Shown here: positions 26,667 to 35,610 of the stretch, in pieces
Numbering within the stretch: the first letter of the stretch is position 1
Layout: each line of letters begins with the position of its first letter
The notes under the pieces: model-generated
What the model was told of the DNA's origin: nothing
The model's input: only the letters and a program-made list of their open reading frames with translations
The model's database searches: none
Position numbers and translations under genes: made by a program
From: Streptococcus oriscaviae
GTDB taxonomy: Bacteria > Bacillota > Bacilli > Lactobacillales > Streptococcaceae
Length of the DNA: 64,000 nucleotides
Assembly: GCF_018137985.1 (NCBI RefSeq)
Contig: NZ_CP073084.1
Span: 620,001-684,000 of the forward strand
Direction: 5' to 3'

Positions 26667-27895
26667 TAGAGGTCTTCACGCTCAAATGGCATGGACATAC
26701 AACGTGGTCCACCACGACCCCGAACCAATTCACTTCCTCTGATCTTAATCAAACGAAGTCCTTTGGACTCAAGGATAGCGTTGGTGATGGTGTTGCGGTT
26801 GTATACTACTACTACACCTGGTGCAATGGTCAAGGTGTTAGAACCGTCGTTCCACTGTTCACGTCCTGCAGCAACGATGTTGTCACCACCACAGCGAATC
26901 AATTCTACTTTTTCAAGTCCGAGGTTTGCAGCCAAGAGTTCAGCGAGGTCACCATGTTCTTCTTCAATGTGAAGTTTTTCGTTTTCATAGGTTACAGAGT
27001 AAACACGGAGGTCGCCTTCAATTTCTGGGTGGATAGTGAATTTATCATAGTCTACCATTGTAAAGACGGTATCCAAGTGCATGAATTTACGGTTGTTGGC
27101 AAATTCAAAGGCCAATACTTTCTTGAAGCCGACATTTTGCTTGAAGATATTCACCAATAGTTTTTCAATAGAAGCTGCATCAGTACGTTGTGAAATACCT
27201 ACTGCAAGGACATCTTTTGAAAGAACCAATTCATCCCCACCTTCGATACGGGTTGTTTCGTCACGGTTGTAAACCAATGGAACTTTTCCACCGTAGACTG
27301 GGTGATGAGTAAAGATATATTTACCGTAGATGGTTTCACGGTTACGAGTTTCTGCATACATGTGGTTGAGGGAAACTGCATTACCGATGGTAGCAAATGG
27401 ATCCCGTGTGAAGTAAAGGTTTGGCATTGGGTCAATCGCAAATGGGTAATTTGATTCAACCAAATCTGTCAAACCTTTTTCTTCAGCAGGGACTTCTGGA
27501 AGTTCTGCCTTCTGAACACCAGCCATTGTTTTTTCCACTAACTCTTGGTTGTCTTCGATACCCATCAAGAGCTCACGGATCGCTTTCTTAGTAGCACGTC
27601 CGCGAATGTTTGCTTCTTCAAGGTATTCATCAATAAACTGTTCACGAATTTCTGGAGTCACCAATGATTCCGCAGCCAGAGTTTCCAAATAAAGAACCTC
27701 TACCCCTTCGTCACGAAGGGCTTGTGCAAAAGCATCGTGTTCTTTTTGAGCGTCTTCCAAGAATGGAATATCATCAAAGAGCAAACGCTCTAAGTAATCT
27801 GGCACCAAGTTTTCAATCTCTTTACCTGGACGGTGAAGCATAACTTTTTTCAGCTTACCGATTTCTGAAAAAACGTGAATTGGATGTTGTGACAT
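26666..27895 (-). CDS. arcA: Arginine deiminase ArcA
   Basis: 409 aa from the ATG at 27895 ([16 protein letters not shown]), with an AAGGAGGAC site; the frame extends 20 codons upstream without a better signal. It hydrolyses arginine to citrulline and ammonia. Visible are the N-terminal [36 protein letters not shown], and the catalytic cysteine Cys399 in [14 protein letters not shown]. In S. suis this protein (SADS) supports acid tolerance and survival. First gene of the operon; the promoter carries a cre site and an Fnr-like palindrome. Confidence 0.98.
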   Translation of the reverse strand: MSQHPIHVFSEIGKLKKVMLHRPGKEIENLVPDYLERLLFDDIPFLEDAQKEHDAFAQALRDEGVEVLYLETLAAESLVTPEIREQFIDEYLEEANIRGRATKKAIRELLMGIEDNQELVEKTMAGVQKAELPEVPAEEKGLTDLVESNYPFAIDPMPNLYFTRDPFATIGNAVSLNHMYAETRNRETIYGKYIFTHHPVYGGKVPLVYNRDETTRIEGGDELVLSKDVLAVGISQRTDAASIEKLLVNIFKQNVGFKKVLAFEFANNRKFMHLDTVFTMVDYDKFTIHPEIEGDLRVYSVTYENEKLHIEEEHGDLAELLAANLGLEKVELIRCGGDNIVAAGREQWNDGSNTLTIAPGVVVVYNRNTITNAILESKGLRLIKIRGSELVRGRGGPRCMSMPFEREDL

Positions 27896-27957
27896 CTCAA
27901 GTCCTCCTTGTATTTTTTTCTTTGTTGCAAGATTTCTCTTGCCTTTATGACACACTC

Positions 27958-27985
27958 AGTATACCACTCTTTGTGAACGCTTACA
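27958..27985 (-). promoter_or_regulatory. arcA promoter -10 with overlapping cre site
   Basis: Minus strand -10 TATACT (27958-27963) preceded by TGG. The cre-like TGTGAACGCTTACA (27972-27985, 13 of 14 matches to consensus) covers the -35 position, whose own hexamer is poor, as expected of an activator-dependent, glucose-repressed promoter. Confidence 0.75.
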
Positions 27986-28006
27986 CAAAAAATACCACAA
28001 TTTATT

Positions 28007-28022
28007 TGAGAAATTCTTCTCA
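28007..28022. promoter_or_regulatory. Candidate FlpS (Fnr/Crp-type) binding site upstream of arcA
   Basis: Perfect inverted repeat TGAGAA-ATTC-TTCTCA, centred about 63 bp upstream of the expected arcA transcription start, a usual class I activator spacing. The Fnr-like gene directly upstream is the likely partner; in S. suis FlpS is known to activate this operon, but the exact site is my inference. AT-rich stretches at 28035-28054 and 28099-28115 may hold ArgR boxes but are weak matches. Confidence 0.5.
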
Positions 28023-28121
28023 TTTCTAACCCTTATAATCAATAAATATCAATTTTTACCCCTTTTTTATGAATTTCTCTACCCTTTTAACCATTTTTTG
28101 AATATTTATTATTTTAATATT

Positions 28122-28152
28122 TTAAGAAAAAAAGAGACGCTAGTGTGTCTCT
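28122..28152 (-). terminator. Terminator of flpS
   Basis: AGAGAC / GTCTCT stem (28133-28152) enclosing the stop codon, followed on the minus strand by a run of seven T. Confidence 0.75.
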
Positions 28153-28835
28153 GTTAAATTTTCTAGGAAGAAATCAATATCCAAATAGGTCAAGCGCTTA
28201 TGGGAATAAGCGATATGCTTATCCTTCTTCAGCTCTTTCACCACATGGCTAGCCGTTTCCCTTGTAGTGGCAGCCAAACGAGAAAGTTCTTGAATATGAA
28301 TTTCAAAGGGAAGGGTTTCTAGCCTATCTCTCTGACAAATATCCCAGTATAACAAGGCCATTACCTGAATCACGCGCTCGCTGGCTCTGGAAATCATGGC
28401 ATTGCGCAAACGGAGTTCCTGAAATTTGAGAATTTTAGATAATTTCTGGCTGATATAGACTAACTGTTTGGGTGTACGCATGGATAGTTTCTCGTAAAGG
28501 TACATGGGTACGATGAAATATTCCAAATCAGTTGCTGCAATAGCTGTGTAGTGGTAATAGTCATTTTGGAAAATATCACCAAAAGGAAAGGCTCCGCCCT
28601 CACGAATGTAGTCCAGATAGGAATAAGTGTCGGTCTGGTCATACTGCTCAATCCGTGCATACCCCTTAAATAATACAAAAAGATATTCCCGCTTGTCCCC
28701 AGCGAAAAAGAAAATCTGCCCCTTAGGAATCTTACGAAAACGCACTTCTTTAGCCAATTGGTCAAAGGACTCAATGGGTAAATTGACAAAGGACGGGTGC
28801 TGTTTTAAGAATAGGTATTGTTCCTTGTTAATCAT
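28140..28835 (-). CDS. flpS: Fnr/Crp-family regulator FlpS of the arginine deiminase system
   Basis: 231 aa. N-terminal cyclic-nucleotide-binding-like beta barrel (IPKGQIFFFAGDKREYLFVLFKGYARIEQ, residues 35-65), a long dimer helix, and a C-terminal winged helix with IQELSRLAATTRETASHVVKEL. Only one cysteine (ICQRD) is present, so the four-cysteine iron-sulfur cluster of enteric Fnr is absent. In S. suis the Fnr-like protein beside arcA is an oxygen-sensing activator of arcABC; the position here is the same. Its promoter is an extended -10 TGGTATAAT at about 28936-28941. Confidence 0.88.
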   Translation of the reverse strand: MINKEQYLFLKQHPSFVNLPIESFDQLAKEVRFRKIPKGQIFFFAGDKREYLFVLFKGYARIEQYDQTDTYSYLDYIREGGAFPFGDIFQNDYYHYTAIAATDLEYFIVPMYLYEKLSMRTPKQLVYISQKLSKILKFQELRLRNAMISRASERVIQVMALLYWDICQRDRLETLPFEIHIQELSRLAATTRETASHVVKELKKDKHIAYSHKRLTYLDIDFFLENLTETH

Positions 28836-28935
28836 TGTTCCTCCCTGTTCTTCTTTTCCACAGAAGTCTGACTGCCCCTTATCCGACCTGTTTTCCAGTC
28901 ACTTCTGCAAATTCTTTAACTGTCTTATCAGCTTC

Positions 28936-28941
28936 ATTATA
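28936..28941 (-). promoter_or_regulatory. Extended -10 of the flpS promoter
   Basis: TGGTATAAT on the minus strand about 100 bp before the start codon. No convincing -35. Confidence 0.5.
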
Positions 28942-28998
28942 CCATATTTTACATTAACCCTACGGTTTTTTCTAAAATCCACTCGGTTTGCATAAAAA

Positions 28999-29018
28999 AA
29001 TAGCCCGTTGGGGCTATT
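28999..29018 (-). terminator. Terminator of sodA
   Basis: AATAGCCC / GGGCTATT stem with a 4-base loop, followed by T7 on the minus strand. Confidence 0.9.
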
Positions 29019-29026
29019 GATTGATT

Positions 29027-29632
29027 TTATTTTGCTGCTGCGTAGAGTTCGTTGACCTTGTTCCAGTTGATGATTTCAAAGAAAGCTTTGATGTAGTTTG
29101 GACGAACATTGCGGTAGTTGAGGTAGTAGGCATGCTCCCAGACATCCAAGGCCAAGATTGGTTTCAAACCTTGCATGATTGGGCTGTCTTGGTTAGCAGT
29201 AGAGATGACTTCCAACTTGCCTTCCTTGTTGACAACCAACCAAGCCCAGCCTGAACCAAAGCGAGTAGCTGCTGCTGTTGTGAAGGCGTCTTTGAAGGCA
29301 TCAAATGAACCAAAGGTCGCATCGATGTCTGCTGCTAATTCTGGAGAGATTTCAGACTTCTCCGCAGAAAGCAATTCCCAGAAAAGGGCATGGTTGAGAT
29401 GACCACCACCATTGTTGATTAGGGCCTGACGAATATCAGCTGGAATCTTTTCCACATCCGCCAAAAGGCTTTCCAAATCTTCACCGATTTCAGGGTGTTT
29501 TTCAAGAGCTGCGTTGGCATTGGCCACATAGGTTGCATGGTGCTTGTCATGGTGCAGTGTCATGGTTTCCGCATCAATGTGAGGTTCGAGTGCATCGTAT
29601 GCGTAGGGTAGGTCTGGTAAAATAATTGCCAT
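29027..29632 (-). CDS. sodA: Manganese superoxide dismutase SodA
   Basis: 201 aa from the ATG at 29632 ([18 protein letters not shown]), which has a strong GAGGAGG site; the open frame before it lacks one. It dismutates superoxide in the cytoplasm. Metal ligands: His27 in [13 protein letters not shown], the later histidine in [14 protein letters not shown], and Asp/His in [14 protein letters not shown]. Length and these motifs are typical of streptococcal SodA. Monocistronic, between holA and flpS. Confidence 0.98.
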   Translation of the reverse strand: MAIILPDLPYAYDALEPHIDAETMTLHHDKHHATYVANANAALEKHPEIGEDLESLLADVEKIPADIRQALINNGGGHLNHALFWELLSAEKSEISPELAADIDATFGSFDAFKDAFTTAAATRFGSGWAWLVVNKEGKLEVISTANQDSPIMQGLKPILALDVWEHAYYLNYRNVRPNYIKAFFEIINWNKVNELYAAAK

Positions 29633-29707
29633 GGTCGGCCTCCTCTTTTCTTGTTCTGTTACTATTGTACTGTAATCAGATAGGCTTTTCAACTTATTTG
29701 TCCACTA

Positions 29708-30739
29708 TTACAGGCTGGCTATTTTCAGCAAAAGCAGGTCGAAAAGATAGTCCTTATCAAGGCGGCCTGTCTTCATCTGGTAATCCGTTTCAATCAACCA
29801 TTGCACCACTTTTTTCAGAAATTGGATAGATAAATTTCGAGAATCTCTCAGAGCAAATTTGACTTGATAGGGGTTGACTTGCCGTCCTTGGATTAGGGAT
29901 AAATCTGCTCGGATTTGCTGTTCCTGCTTTCCTTCTGCTTGAAGCAACCGCACCTGCAAAAACAAACGAAACTGGGTCAGCATGATTGCCAGTAGCTTGA
30001 TTTCATCTTCCCCCTGAAGGCGCAAATCCCTGACCAAACTTCTGGCCTCATCAATTTTGGACTGCAAGACCAGCTGGCTGAGGTCAAAAATGTTGTCCTG
30101 AAGGGTCTTTGGAATGGCCTGCTCAATATCCTCTAACCGAATGGCTGCCTGTCCCTTGTAAGACTGAAGAAAGGCTAGATTCTTACTAATTTCTGCAAAA
30201 TCAAAATTGGACTTGTGCAAAAGCTGTTCAAATACAGAAGCCTCCATCTGCAAGCCTAGCCGTTTGATTTCCTTTTGGAAAAAGGCTCGCAATTCAGCTT
30301 CTTTCAGTGCCGTAGCTTCCAAAACGAGTGCATCTCGCTTGAGCAGCTTAACCAAGCGGCGTTTGCTATCCAATTTTCCTGCAGCCAGAATCAGCAAACG
30401 GGTGGTTTCGACAGGATTTTCCAGATAGGCCTCAAACTGCTTGAGTTCCTCATCTGTTAAATAACGCTTCTTGTCCGTGGTCAGGTCTGCAAAATAGTCC
30501 AGAACAACCACCTTTTCATCAGCAAAAAAAGGCAGCGAAACCAAATCCAAATCCACTTGGCTGTAATCTGTTTCCGACATATCAAAATACGCCATGGTCA
30601 AATCGCTGCTGTCAAAATGAATCTGCTGGAAGAGCTGATCCTTGGCCAATTGAAACTGCCCTCTGTCATCACCCGTCAGGACTGTTATCAGTCCCAAGTT
30701 ATCTCGGCTTAGTTTTTGTATCTGTTCAATAACTGTCAT
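29708..30739 (-). CDS. holA: DNA polymerase III subunit delta (HolA)
   Basis: 343 aa from the ATG at 30739 (MTVIEQIQKLSRDN), which has an AGGA site; an ATG two codons and a GTG five codons upstream are also in frame. Clamp-loader delta subunit, opening the sliding clamp. The typical mid-region RLLILAAGKLDSKRRLVKLL and the C-terminal helical part ending KMKT-like TDYQMKTGRLDKDYLFDLLLLK are seen. It lies upstream of sodA on the same strand. Confidence 0.93.
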   Translation of the reverse strand: MTVIEQIQKLSRDNLGLITVLTGDDRGQFQLAKDQLFQQIHFDSSDLTMAYFDMSETDYSQVDLDLVSLPFFADEKVVVLDYFADLTTDKKRYLTDEELKQFEAYLENPVETTRLLILAAGKLDSKRRLVKLLKRDALVLEATALKEAELRAFFQKEIKRLGLQMEASVFEQLLHKSNFDFAEISKNLAFLQSYKGQAAIRLEDIEQAIPKTLQDNIFDLSQLVLQSKIDEARSLVRDLRLQGEDEIKLLAIMLTQFRLFLQVRLLQAEGKQEQQIRADLSLIQGRQVNPYQVKFALRDSRNLSIQFLKKVVQWLIETDYQMKTGRLDKDYLFDLLLLKIASL

Positions 30740-30794
30740 CGTCATCCTCGTCACATTCTCTGTCTATTATACCACGGAGCTTGAGAAAGATGCC

Positions 30795-30861
30795 AAAATC
30801 ACTCAGGTTTGTCTGACCTCCACTCCTTAGATTTGAGCGGGTCACTTCCCTGAGTGATTTT
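30795..30861 (-). terminator. Long inverted repeat behind the metallo-hydrolase gene
   Basis: AAAATCACTCAGG (30795-30807) pairs perfectly with CCTGAGTGATTTT (30849-30861) over a 41-base loop; the element TGAGTGATTT is then repeated directly. On the minus strand the T-rich arm end makes it a plausible terminator. Confidence 0.6.
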
Positions 30862-30869
30862 TGAGTGAT

Positions 30870-31802
30870 TTATGGCCATGATTGGGGTGGTATCTTTACA
30901 TCTTCAGCAACCACTAGGCGCTTATCCTGTTTGTCGGTAAAAGGAACGATTGGCGGCCTTAAGCGCTCCAAGCATGAAACAACCGTCTGTCCTGTCTGAT
31001 CAAATTTGAGCAGAGCATAGAAGGGGTCATGGTAGAAGAGGAAGGTATAGCCCTTCTCATACGCCTCGCTTATCCATTTTTGCTTAGCCTTGATGGAATC
31101 CATAGGGTAGTCATCTACTGCTGCGACCCAGAGAGGATTGCGGTGGACATGGGTCAGTACAGTATCGGCCATGTGGAGGATGGTTTCCTCCCCTTGTTTG
31201 AGTAAAATCAGGCAGTGTCCGTTGGAGTGCCCACCTGTACGGTGCATTTCAATGCCTTCAGTGATGGTTATCTGCTCCTTGAAGGTTACTACTTGATTCT
31301 GAACCGCCTCCCAGTTCTCTCTCAGATAAGTCGCCCGGGTACGAGGATTGGGATGGCGAACTTCCTCCCACTCAATCTCGTTGATGTAAATCACCGCCTT
31401 GGAAAAGGTTGATACCAGTTGCCCATCTTGGATACGGGTCAATCCTCCAGCGTGGTCATTGTGCATATGGGTCATCAAGACCACATCAATATCCTCGGGC
31501 GACAATCCCAGTTGTGCCAGACTTTCAACCACGCGGTTTTCAGACAGAACGCCTAGATTCCTGCGCTGTTTGGCATCTAATTTTTCTGTTCCCAAACTAG
31601 CATCAATCAAATAGCGCTCCCCGTTGTATTCTATTAAAATTGGATCTGTCACATCGGCCATGAGGCCATCTTCAGTAGTCGGGTAAAAACGAGACCAGAC
31701 CGCTCTTGGAACAGGGCCGAACAAGGTTCCTGCATCCGTATACTTATCTGCTCCTCTCAACCAGGTCAGTGTCATCTGCCCAAATTGATAACGTTGTAAC
31801 AT
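30870..31802 (-). CDS. Metallo-beta-lactamase fold hydrolase, YtnP-like
   Basis: 310 aa. The zinc site motif THMHNDHAGG is followed by TGGHSNGHC and MADTVLTH, giving the full ligand set of lactonase-like MBL proteins. The N-terminus LTWLRGADKYTDAGTLFGPVPRAVWSRFYP is like B. subtilis YtnP, reported as a quorum-quenching lactonase. It is last in a minus-strand series LysR, acyl-CoA dehydrogenase (broken), this gene, with a 27-bp gap. An acyl ester, lactone or thioester substrate would fit that context, but this is inference. Confidence 0.85.
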   Translation of the reverse strand: MLQRYQFGQMTLTWLRGADKYTDAGTLFGPVPRAVWSRFYPTTEDGLMADVTDPILIEYNGERYLIDASLGTEKLDAKQRRNLGVLSENRVVESLAQLGLSPEDIDVVLMTHMHNDHAGGLTRIQDGQLVSTFSKAVIYINEIEWEEVRHPNPRTRATYLRENWEAVQNQVVTFKEQITITEGIEMHRTGGHSNGHCLILLKQGEETILHMADTVLTHVHRNPLWVAAVDDYPMDSIKAKQKWISEAYEKGYTFLFYHDPFYALLKFDQTGQTVVSCLERLRPPIVPFTDKQDKRLVVAEDVKIPPQSWP

Positions 31803-31829
31803 CCCTTTCTCCTTTCTCTTAGGTTAGGT

Positions 31830-32950
31830 TTAAAGCCAAACCTCTGCAATCTTGCGTTTTAAGTTATCCGTTTCACCGCCATAGGCACAGGTGATATTCG
31901 CATTGTGAACATACCGTTCAATATCATTGTCCGCGATAAAGCTATAAGAACCTGTGATGCGGATGATTTCCTCAGAGATTTCCTTGGCTGTGTCAGAAGT
32001 GATGACCTTGAGCATGGAAACCCGTCGTTCGTTGGTCATGCTGCCGCGGATGTATTCGTTATAGTAGGCCTCACAGGCAGCCAATTTGGTTTTCATGCCG
32101 GCAAATTTGAGTTGGTTGATTTCTACATCAATCGGGCGCTTGCCAAAGCCACGGCGCAGCTTGGCATAAGCCAGACCTTTTCGGAAAGAGCCTTCTGCAA
32201 TTCCCAAAGACTGGGCGCTGATAACCAAGCGCATCTTCACCATAGTCTGACGCCACTGCTCTGTTCCCTTGATAACTCCTCCTAGCAGACTATCTGGTTC
32301 AAGATGGAGATTATCTAGGATGACAGGTGCCAAGGGCATAGCGCGAACACCGATTTTCTCTTCCCGTGGACCAATCTGAAGTCCTTCTTGCTGGCGGTCT
32401 ACAACGAAGATGCCCAGAGCCTTCTTGCCATATTGGTCGATGGTCTGAGCCAATACAAAAATGACATCTGCTAGGGTGGCATTGGACACCATGTCTTTTT
32501 TCCAATCACTATCCAGCCTGTTTCAGTCTGGCGGGCGATGGTTTCTGGCTGATGGCGATCCAAACTAATATCTTTTTCTGAAAAAGCAAAGGCCCCTATT
32601 TTTTTACAGGAAATCAAATCATCCAAATAGGCCTCTTTCTGCTCTGCGCTGCCAAAGGTTTTTAACAGCCAAATAGCATAAATCGCCTGTGTGAAGATAA
32701 TACTGGCCAAAGAGGAGAATTCAATGGACAGAAGACGGATGATTTCCAAAAAAGTCCGAAAAGCTCTTTCTGAATCTGGATAAGAGGTAATGAGTTCAAA
32801 AATCTTTAATTCCTCTGCAAAATACCGAAAGTGCCGGACAGGAAACTCCTCTTCCATATCAAATTTCCTAGCCTCACCAATTATCTCTTCTTGAATATAG
32901 TCAGTCGCTTCTTCTAAAATATCATCGTAAAATAGCATAGAAAACTCCAT
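31830..32950 (-). pseudogene. Acyl-CoA dehydrogenase family gene, frameshifted in an A6 tract
   Basis: The N-terminal part starts at 32950, or more likely 32938 where GGAG is well placed, and runs about 155 residues (SIIFTQAIYAIWLLKTFG, FAFSEKDISLD). It then leaves frame at a run of six A (T6 at 32496-32501 on the plus strand). The C-terminal part (31830-32492) continues in another frame with VSNATLADVIFVLAQT, LRRGFGKRP and RITGSYSFIADNDIERYVHN, ending normally. Seven A would restore one protein of about 370 residues. Both halves have normal family sequence, so the lesion is recent, phase-variable or a sequencing error. LysR gene 21 bp upstream. Confidence 0.85.
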
Positions 32951-32971
32951 AATATGATGTGACGAAACTGC

Positions 32972-33877
32972 TTAAACAGGTGAATAATAGAGTTTTAAGA
33001 ATTCTTCATAGACGAAGGATTCAATCTCACTAGCCTTTGATTTATAGGGCCTGCAAAACCAAATATTAAACGGAATATAATCCCTAAAGCGTACCACCTT
33101 GAACTTATCCTTATCGATAAACTCCTCAACCGGCCGCGGTAGGATAGTGATAATCTCATGTCCCAAAGCAGCCTGAATCAGATAATCCCAAGAAGAAGAG
33201 AGATAGGCCAAATCAGGGTTGACTTTCTCCTTTCTCATTTTCTCGGTGATGGCGTGGTAGGTGGTAAAGCTCTTGTTAAAGGTGGCGATTTGATAGGGTT
33301 CGATGTCTTTCCACTCTAAAAATTCCTTGTCGGCAAGCGGATGATTGTGATCCATAAAGGCGACATATTCATCCATCTGAATAACATGCTGCTCATACTT
33401 TTTATTGTCCAGACTGGTCGGCTCAATCAGAATGGCGAAGTTCAAATCCTCTGCGATAAATTTCTGGCGAAGTTCCACCCCACCGCCTTCCGTAATTTGA
33501 ATATCAATATCTGGATGTTTCAACAAAAAGTCTGGCAGGATATTAGCAAAATAGATCCGAAGTATCAAAGACGGGATACCGAGCCGGATAGTCCCTTGCT
33601 GTTTGGCAGACTCGCTTTGAATCATACTCTGCATTTCTTCAAATTTAGAGAGTATTTCAGATGAATAGCGAAAAACACGCTCCCCAGCTTCTGTCAGTCG
33701 TTCCAGACGCCCATTTTTTCGATAAAACAGCTGAAGCCCTTCGTTGGCTTCGAATTGAGTGATGAATTGACTCAAGGCAGATTGGCTGATATGGATTTTC
33801 TTAGCAGCCAAGGAAAGATTACAGCTACACTCGACAATGTTGATAAAGTAGCCCATCTGTACAATGTCCATTCCCAT
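32972..33877 (-). CDS. LysR-family transcriptional regulator
   Basis: 301 aa. N-terminal winged helix (FINIVECSCNLSLAAKKIHISQSALSQFITQFE, residues 10-45), then a LysR substrate-binding domain with GTIRLGIPSLILRIYFANILPDF. It precedes the acyl-CoA dehydrogenase and MBL genes in the same direction and lies at the edge of the polyhydroxyalkanoate/beta-oxidation cluster, so it may sense an acyl-CoA or fatty acid. Effector and targets are not readable from sequence. Confidence 0.9.
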   Translation of the reverse strand: MGMDIVQMGYFINIVECSCNLSLAAKKIHISQSALSQFITQFEANEGLQLFYRKNGRLERLTEAGERVFRYSSEILSKFEEMQSMIQSESAKQQGTIRLGIPSLILRIYFANILPDFLLKHPDIDIQITEGGGVELRQKFIAEDLNFAILIEPTSLDNKKYEQHVIQMDEYVAFMDHNHPLADKEFLEWKDIEPYQIATFNKSFTTYHAITEKMRKEKVNPDLAYLSSSWDYLIQAALGHEIITILPRPVEEFIDKDKFKVVRFRDYIPFNIWFCRPYKSKASEIESFVYEEFLKLYYSPV

Positions 33878-34019
33878 TCAAAACTCCTCCTCTATGTATG
33901 GTTCTTTTGTAAAATAAAACTGTTGGCAGGACTGGTAAAGAGTTTACAGGCCTGTCCTTTCTCCTTCTGAACTATAAGCTTAACTTCTATATATTATTAT
34001 ATCATCCAGAACAGTGTTT

Positions 34020-34033
34020 TGAAAGCGTTTTGC
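34020..34033. promoter_or_regulatory. Weak cre-like site upstream of the LysR gene
   Basis: TGAAAGCGTTTTGC matches the cre consensus at 12 of 14 positions (the final CA is lost). Confidence 0.4.
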
Positions 34034-34050
34034 TCAGGAATTTCACAAAT

Positions 34051-34080
34051 AAAAACCCAGCATCTAACGGCCGGGTTTTA
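34051..34080 (-). terminator. Terminator of the crotonase/CoA-transferase operon
   Basis: AAAACCC / GGGTTTT stem extended by GC pairs with one mismatch, followed by TTATTTG on the minus strand. Confidence 0.7.
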
Positions 34081-34206
34081 TAGCTTTTTTCGCATGTTAA
34101 AATGTATGAAATTTCACAAAGTATACCTGAAATCTGTCCCTATCTGTCTCTTGTTAACCTTCATGTAGCGTCAACCTTGTGAAAACATCCATTTCATTGC
34201 TTCAAT

Positions 34207-34860
34207 CTAGATTGGCATCGTGATGACATGGTCAGAAACGATGACATCTCCGGCAGTTTTTTCAATCACTTCTTCCACCGTCACACCCGGTGCAACTTCT
34301 TTCAAGAGATACTTGCCATCTTGGAATTCAAATACAGCAAGTTCGGTAATGACCATTGACACTACTCCCTTAGCAGAAAGCGGCAGGGTGCATTCCTTCA
34401 AGACCTTGGATTCTCCATGTTTGTCTACATGTTGAAGGGCAACGATGACACGCTTTGCTCCGACCAAGAGATCCATTGCCCCGCCCATACCAGGAGCAAA
34501 CTTACCTGGAATAATCCAGTTGGCGATGCTAGCATCTTGGCTGACCTCAAGCGCACCCAAAACGGTTGCATCCACATGACCACCACGAATGATGGCAAAT
34601 GAAGTCTGAATGTCAAAGGTAGACGCTCCAGGCATTAAGGTAATTGGGGCTCCGCCTGAATTGGCTGTGTTGGGATGGTAATTGTCCTTGCCTGGGGTTT
34701 CACCGAAGCGAAGGGCTCCATTTTCAGCCTGTAAAATAACATTGACCCCTTCTGGTATATAGTCAGCAGATGCGTTCGGAATTCCAAAGCCGAGGTTAAC
34801 TACGTCTCCATCATGGAACTCGAGTGCCACACGGCGTGCGATAACTTCTTTAGCTTTCAT
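34207..34860 (-). CDS. atoA: 3-oxoacid/acetate CoA-transferase subunit B (AtoA-like)
   Basis: 217 aa, beta subunit of family I CoA-transferases. The catalytic glutamate is in LQAENGALRFG; GGAPITLMPGAST and GGHVDATVLGALEVS are typical. With the alpha subunit encoded 4 bp upstream it exchanges CoA between acids such as acetoacetate, butyrate, acetate or 3-hydroxybutyrate. In this cluster it could activate short acids or release acetoacetate. The exact acid pair is not determinable. Confidence 0.93.
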   Translation of the reverse strand: MKAKEVIARRVALEFHDGDVVNLGFGIPNASADYIPEGVNVILQAENGALRFGETPGKDNYHPNTANSGGAPITLMPGASTFDIQTSFAIIRGGHVDATVLGALEVSQDASIANWIIPGKFAPGMGGAMDLLVGAKRVIVALQHVDKHGESKVLKECTLPLSAKGVVSMVITELAVFEFQDGKYLLKEVAPGVTVEEVIEKTAGDVIVSDHVITMPI

Positions 34861-34864
34861 ATCT

Positions 34865-35587
34865 TTACACCCCTGCTAATTTTTTTGTTTCTGTCCATAG
34901 CGCTCCCATCATTTCATGGTGTTCTTGACTGGACAGGCCTTGAACAATATAGTCTACCAAGATTCCTGGAATATAAACATCATCTGGATGAATATCTCCT
35001 ACTTCAACAATTTCATTGGTTTCAACGATGACAACATCTGCAGCCAATGCTAGTTGAAGGGAAATGTTCTTGGTTGTTCCGTCGATATAAAGGTTGCCAT
35101 AGGCATCTGCTTTTGTAGCTTTGATGAGAGCTACATCTATTTTCAGCGGATCATAAACCAGATACTCACGGCCGTTGCGAACCATTTTTTCTTGGTTTTC
35201 TTCTAGGATGGTACCAACTCCGGTCGGTGTGAGGACTGCTCCCAGCCCTGCTCCTGCAGCGTGAAGGCGCTCTACCACGGTTCCCATTGGGGTAAATTCA
35301 ACTTCCATCTCCCCGCCAAAATAGGCCTTCTGAGCGCCGGGTGAGGTGCCGACATGGGCAGCGATGTATTTTTTAACCTGATGGTTTTCACAGAGGCGAC
35401 CGACACCGACTTCCTTGCCTGGATGAGAGGTCACCACAGATGTTAGGGTCAACTCTTTTGTTCCTTGTTCCACCAATCCTTCGATTAGCTCAAACGGTTC
35501 ACCCACGCCCAAAAATCCTGAAATTCCAACAATATGGCCGGGCTGAACTAACGATACGGCTTCTTTAAGCGTTACAATTTTTGCCAT
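34865..35587 (-). CDS. atoD: 3-oxoacid/acetate CoA-transferase subunit A (AtoD-like)
   Basis: 240 aa, alpha subunit of a family I CoA-transferase: LVQPGHIVGISGFLGVGEP with the oxyanion/glycine loop, and LIKATKADAYGNLYIDGT. It partners the downstream beta subunit. It lies 23 bp behind the crotonase gene, with a strong AGGAG site, so the three genes form one operon with a cre site in front. Confidence 0.93.
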   Translation of the reverse strand: MAKIVTLKEAVSLVQPGHIVGISGFLGVGEPFELIEGLVEQGTKELTLTSVVTSHPGKEVGVGRLCENHQVKKYIAAHVGTSPGAQKAYFGGEMEVEFTPMGTVVERLHAAGAGLGAVLTPTGVGTILEENQEKMVRNGREYLVYDPLKIDVALIKATKADAYGNLYIDGTTKNISLQLALAADVVIVETNEIVEVGDIHPDDVYIPGILVDYIVQGLSSQEHHEMMGALWTETKKLAGV

Positions 35588-35610
35588 TTTTTTCTCCTCG
35601 TCAGTAGATC

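Larger units (their letters stand above)
33878..34206. other. Intergenic region between the LysR gene and atoA
   Basis: 329 bp without a gene. It holds an AT-rich promoter region for the LysR gene with overlapping TATAAT-like hexamers near 33990-34000, a cre-like site, the terminator of the CoA-transferase operon, and about 120 bp (34081-34206) in which I see no structure. Confidence 0.6.

Noticed and set aside
28035..28115. ArgR boxes upstream of arcA as firm features
   Set aside because: AT-rich matches such as TGAATATTTATT are too weak to place by eye, though ArgR control is known in S. suis.
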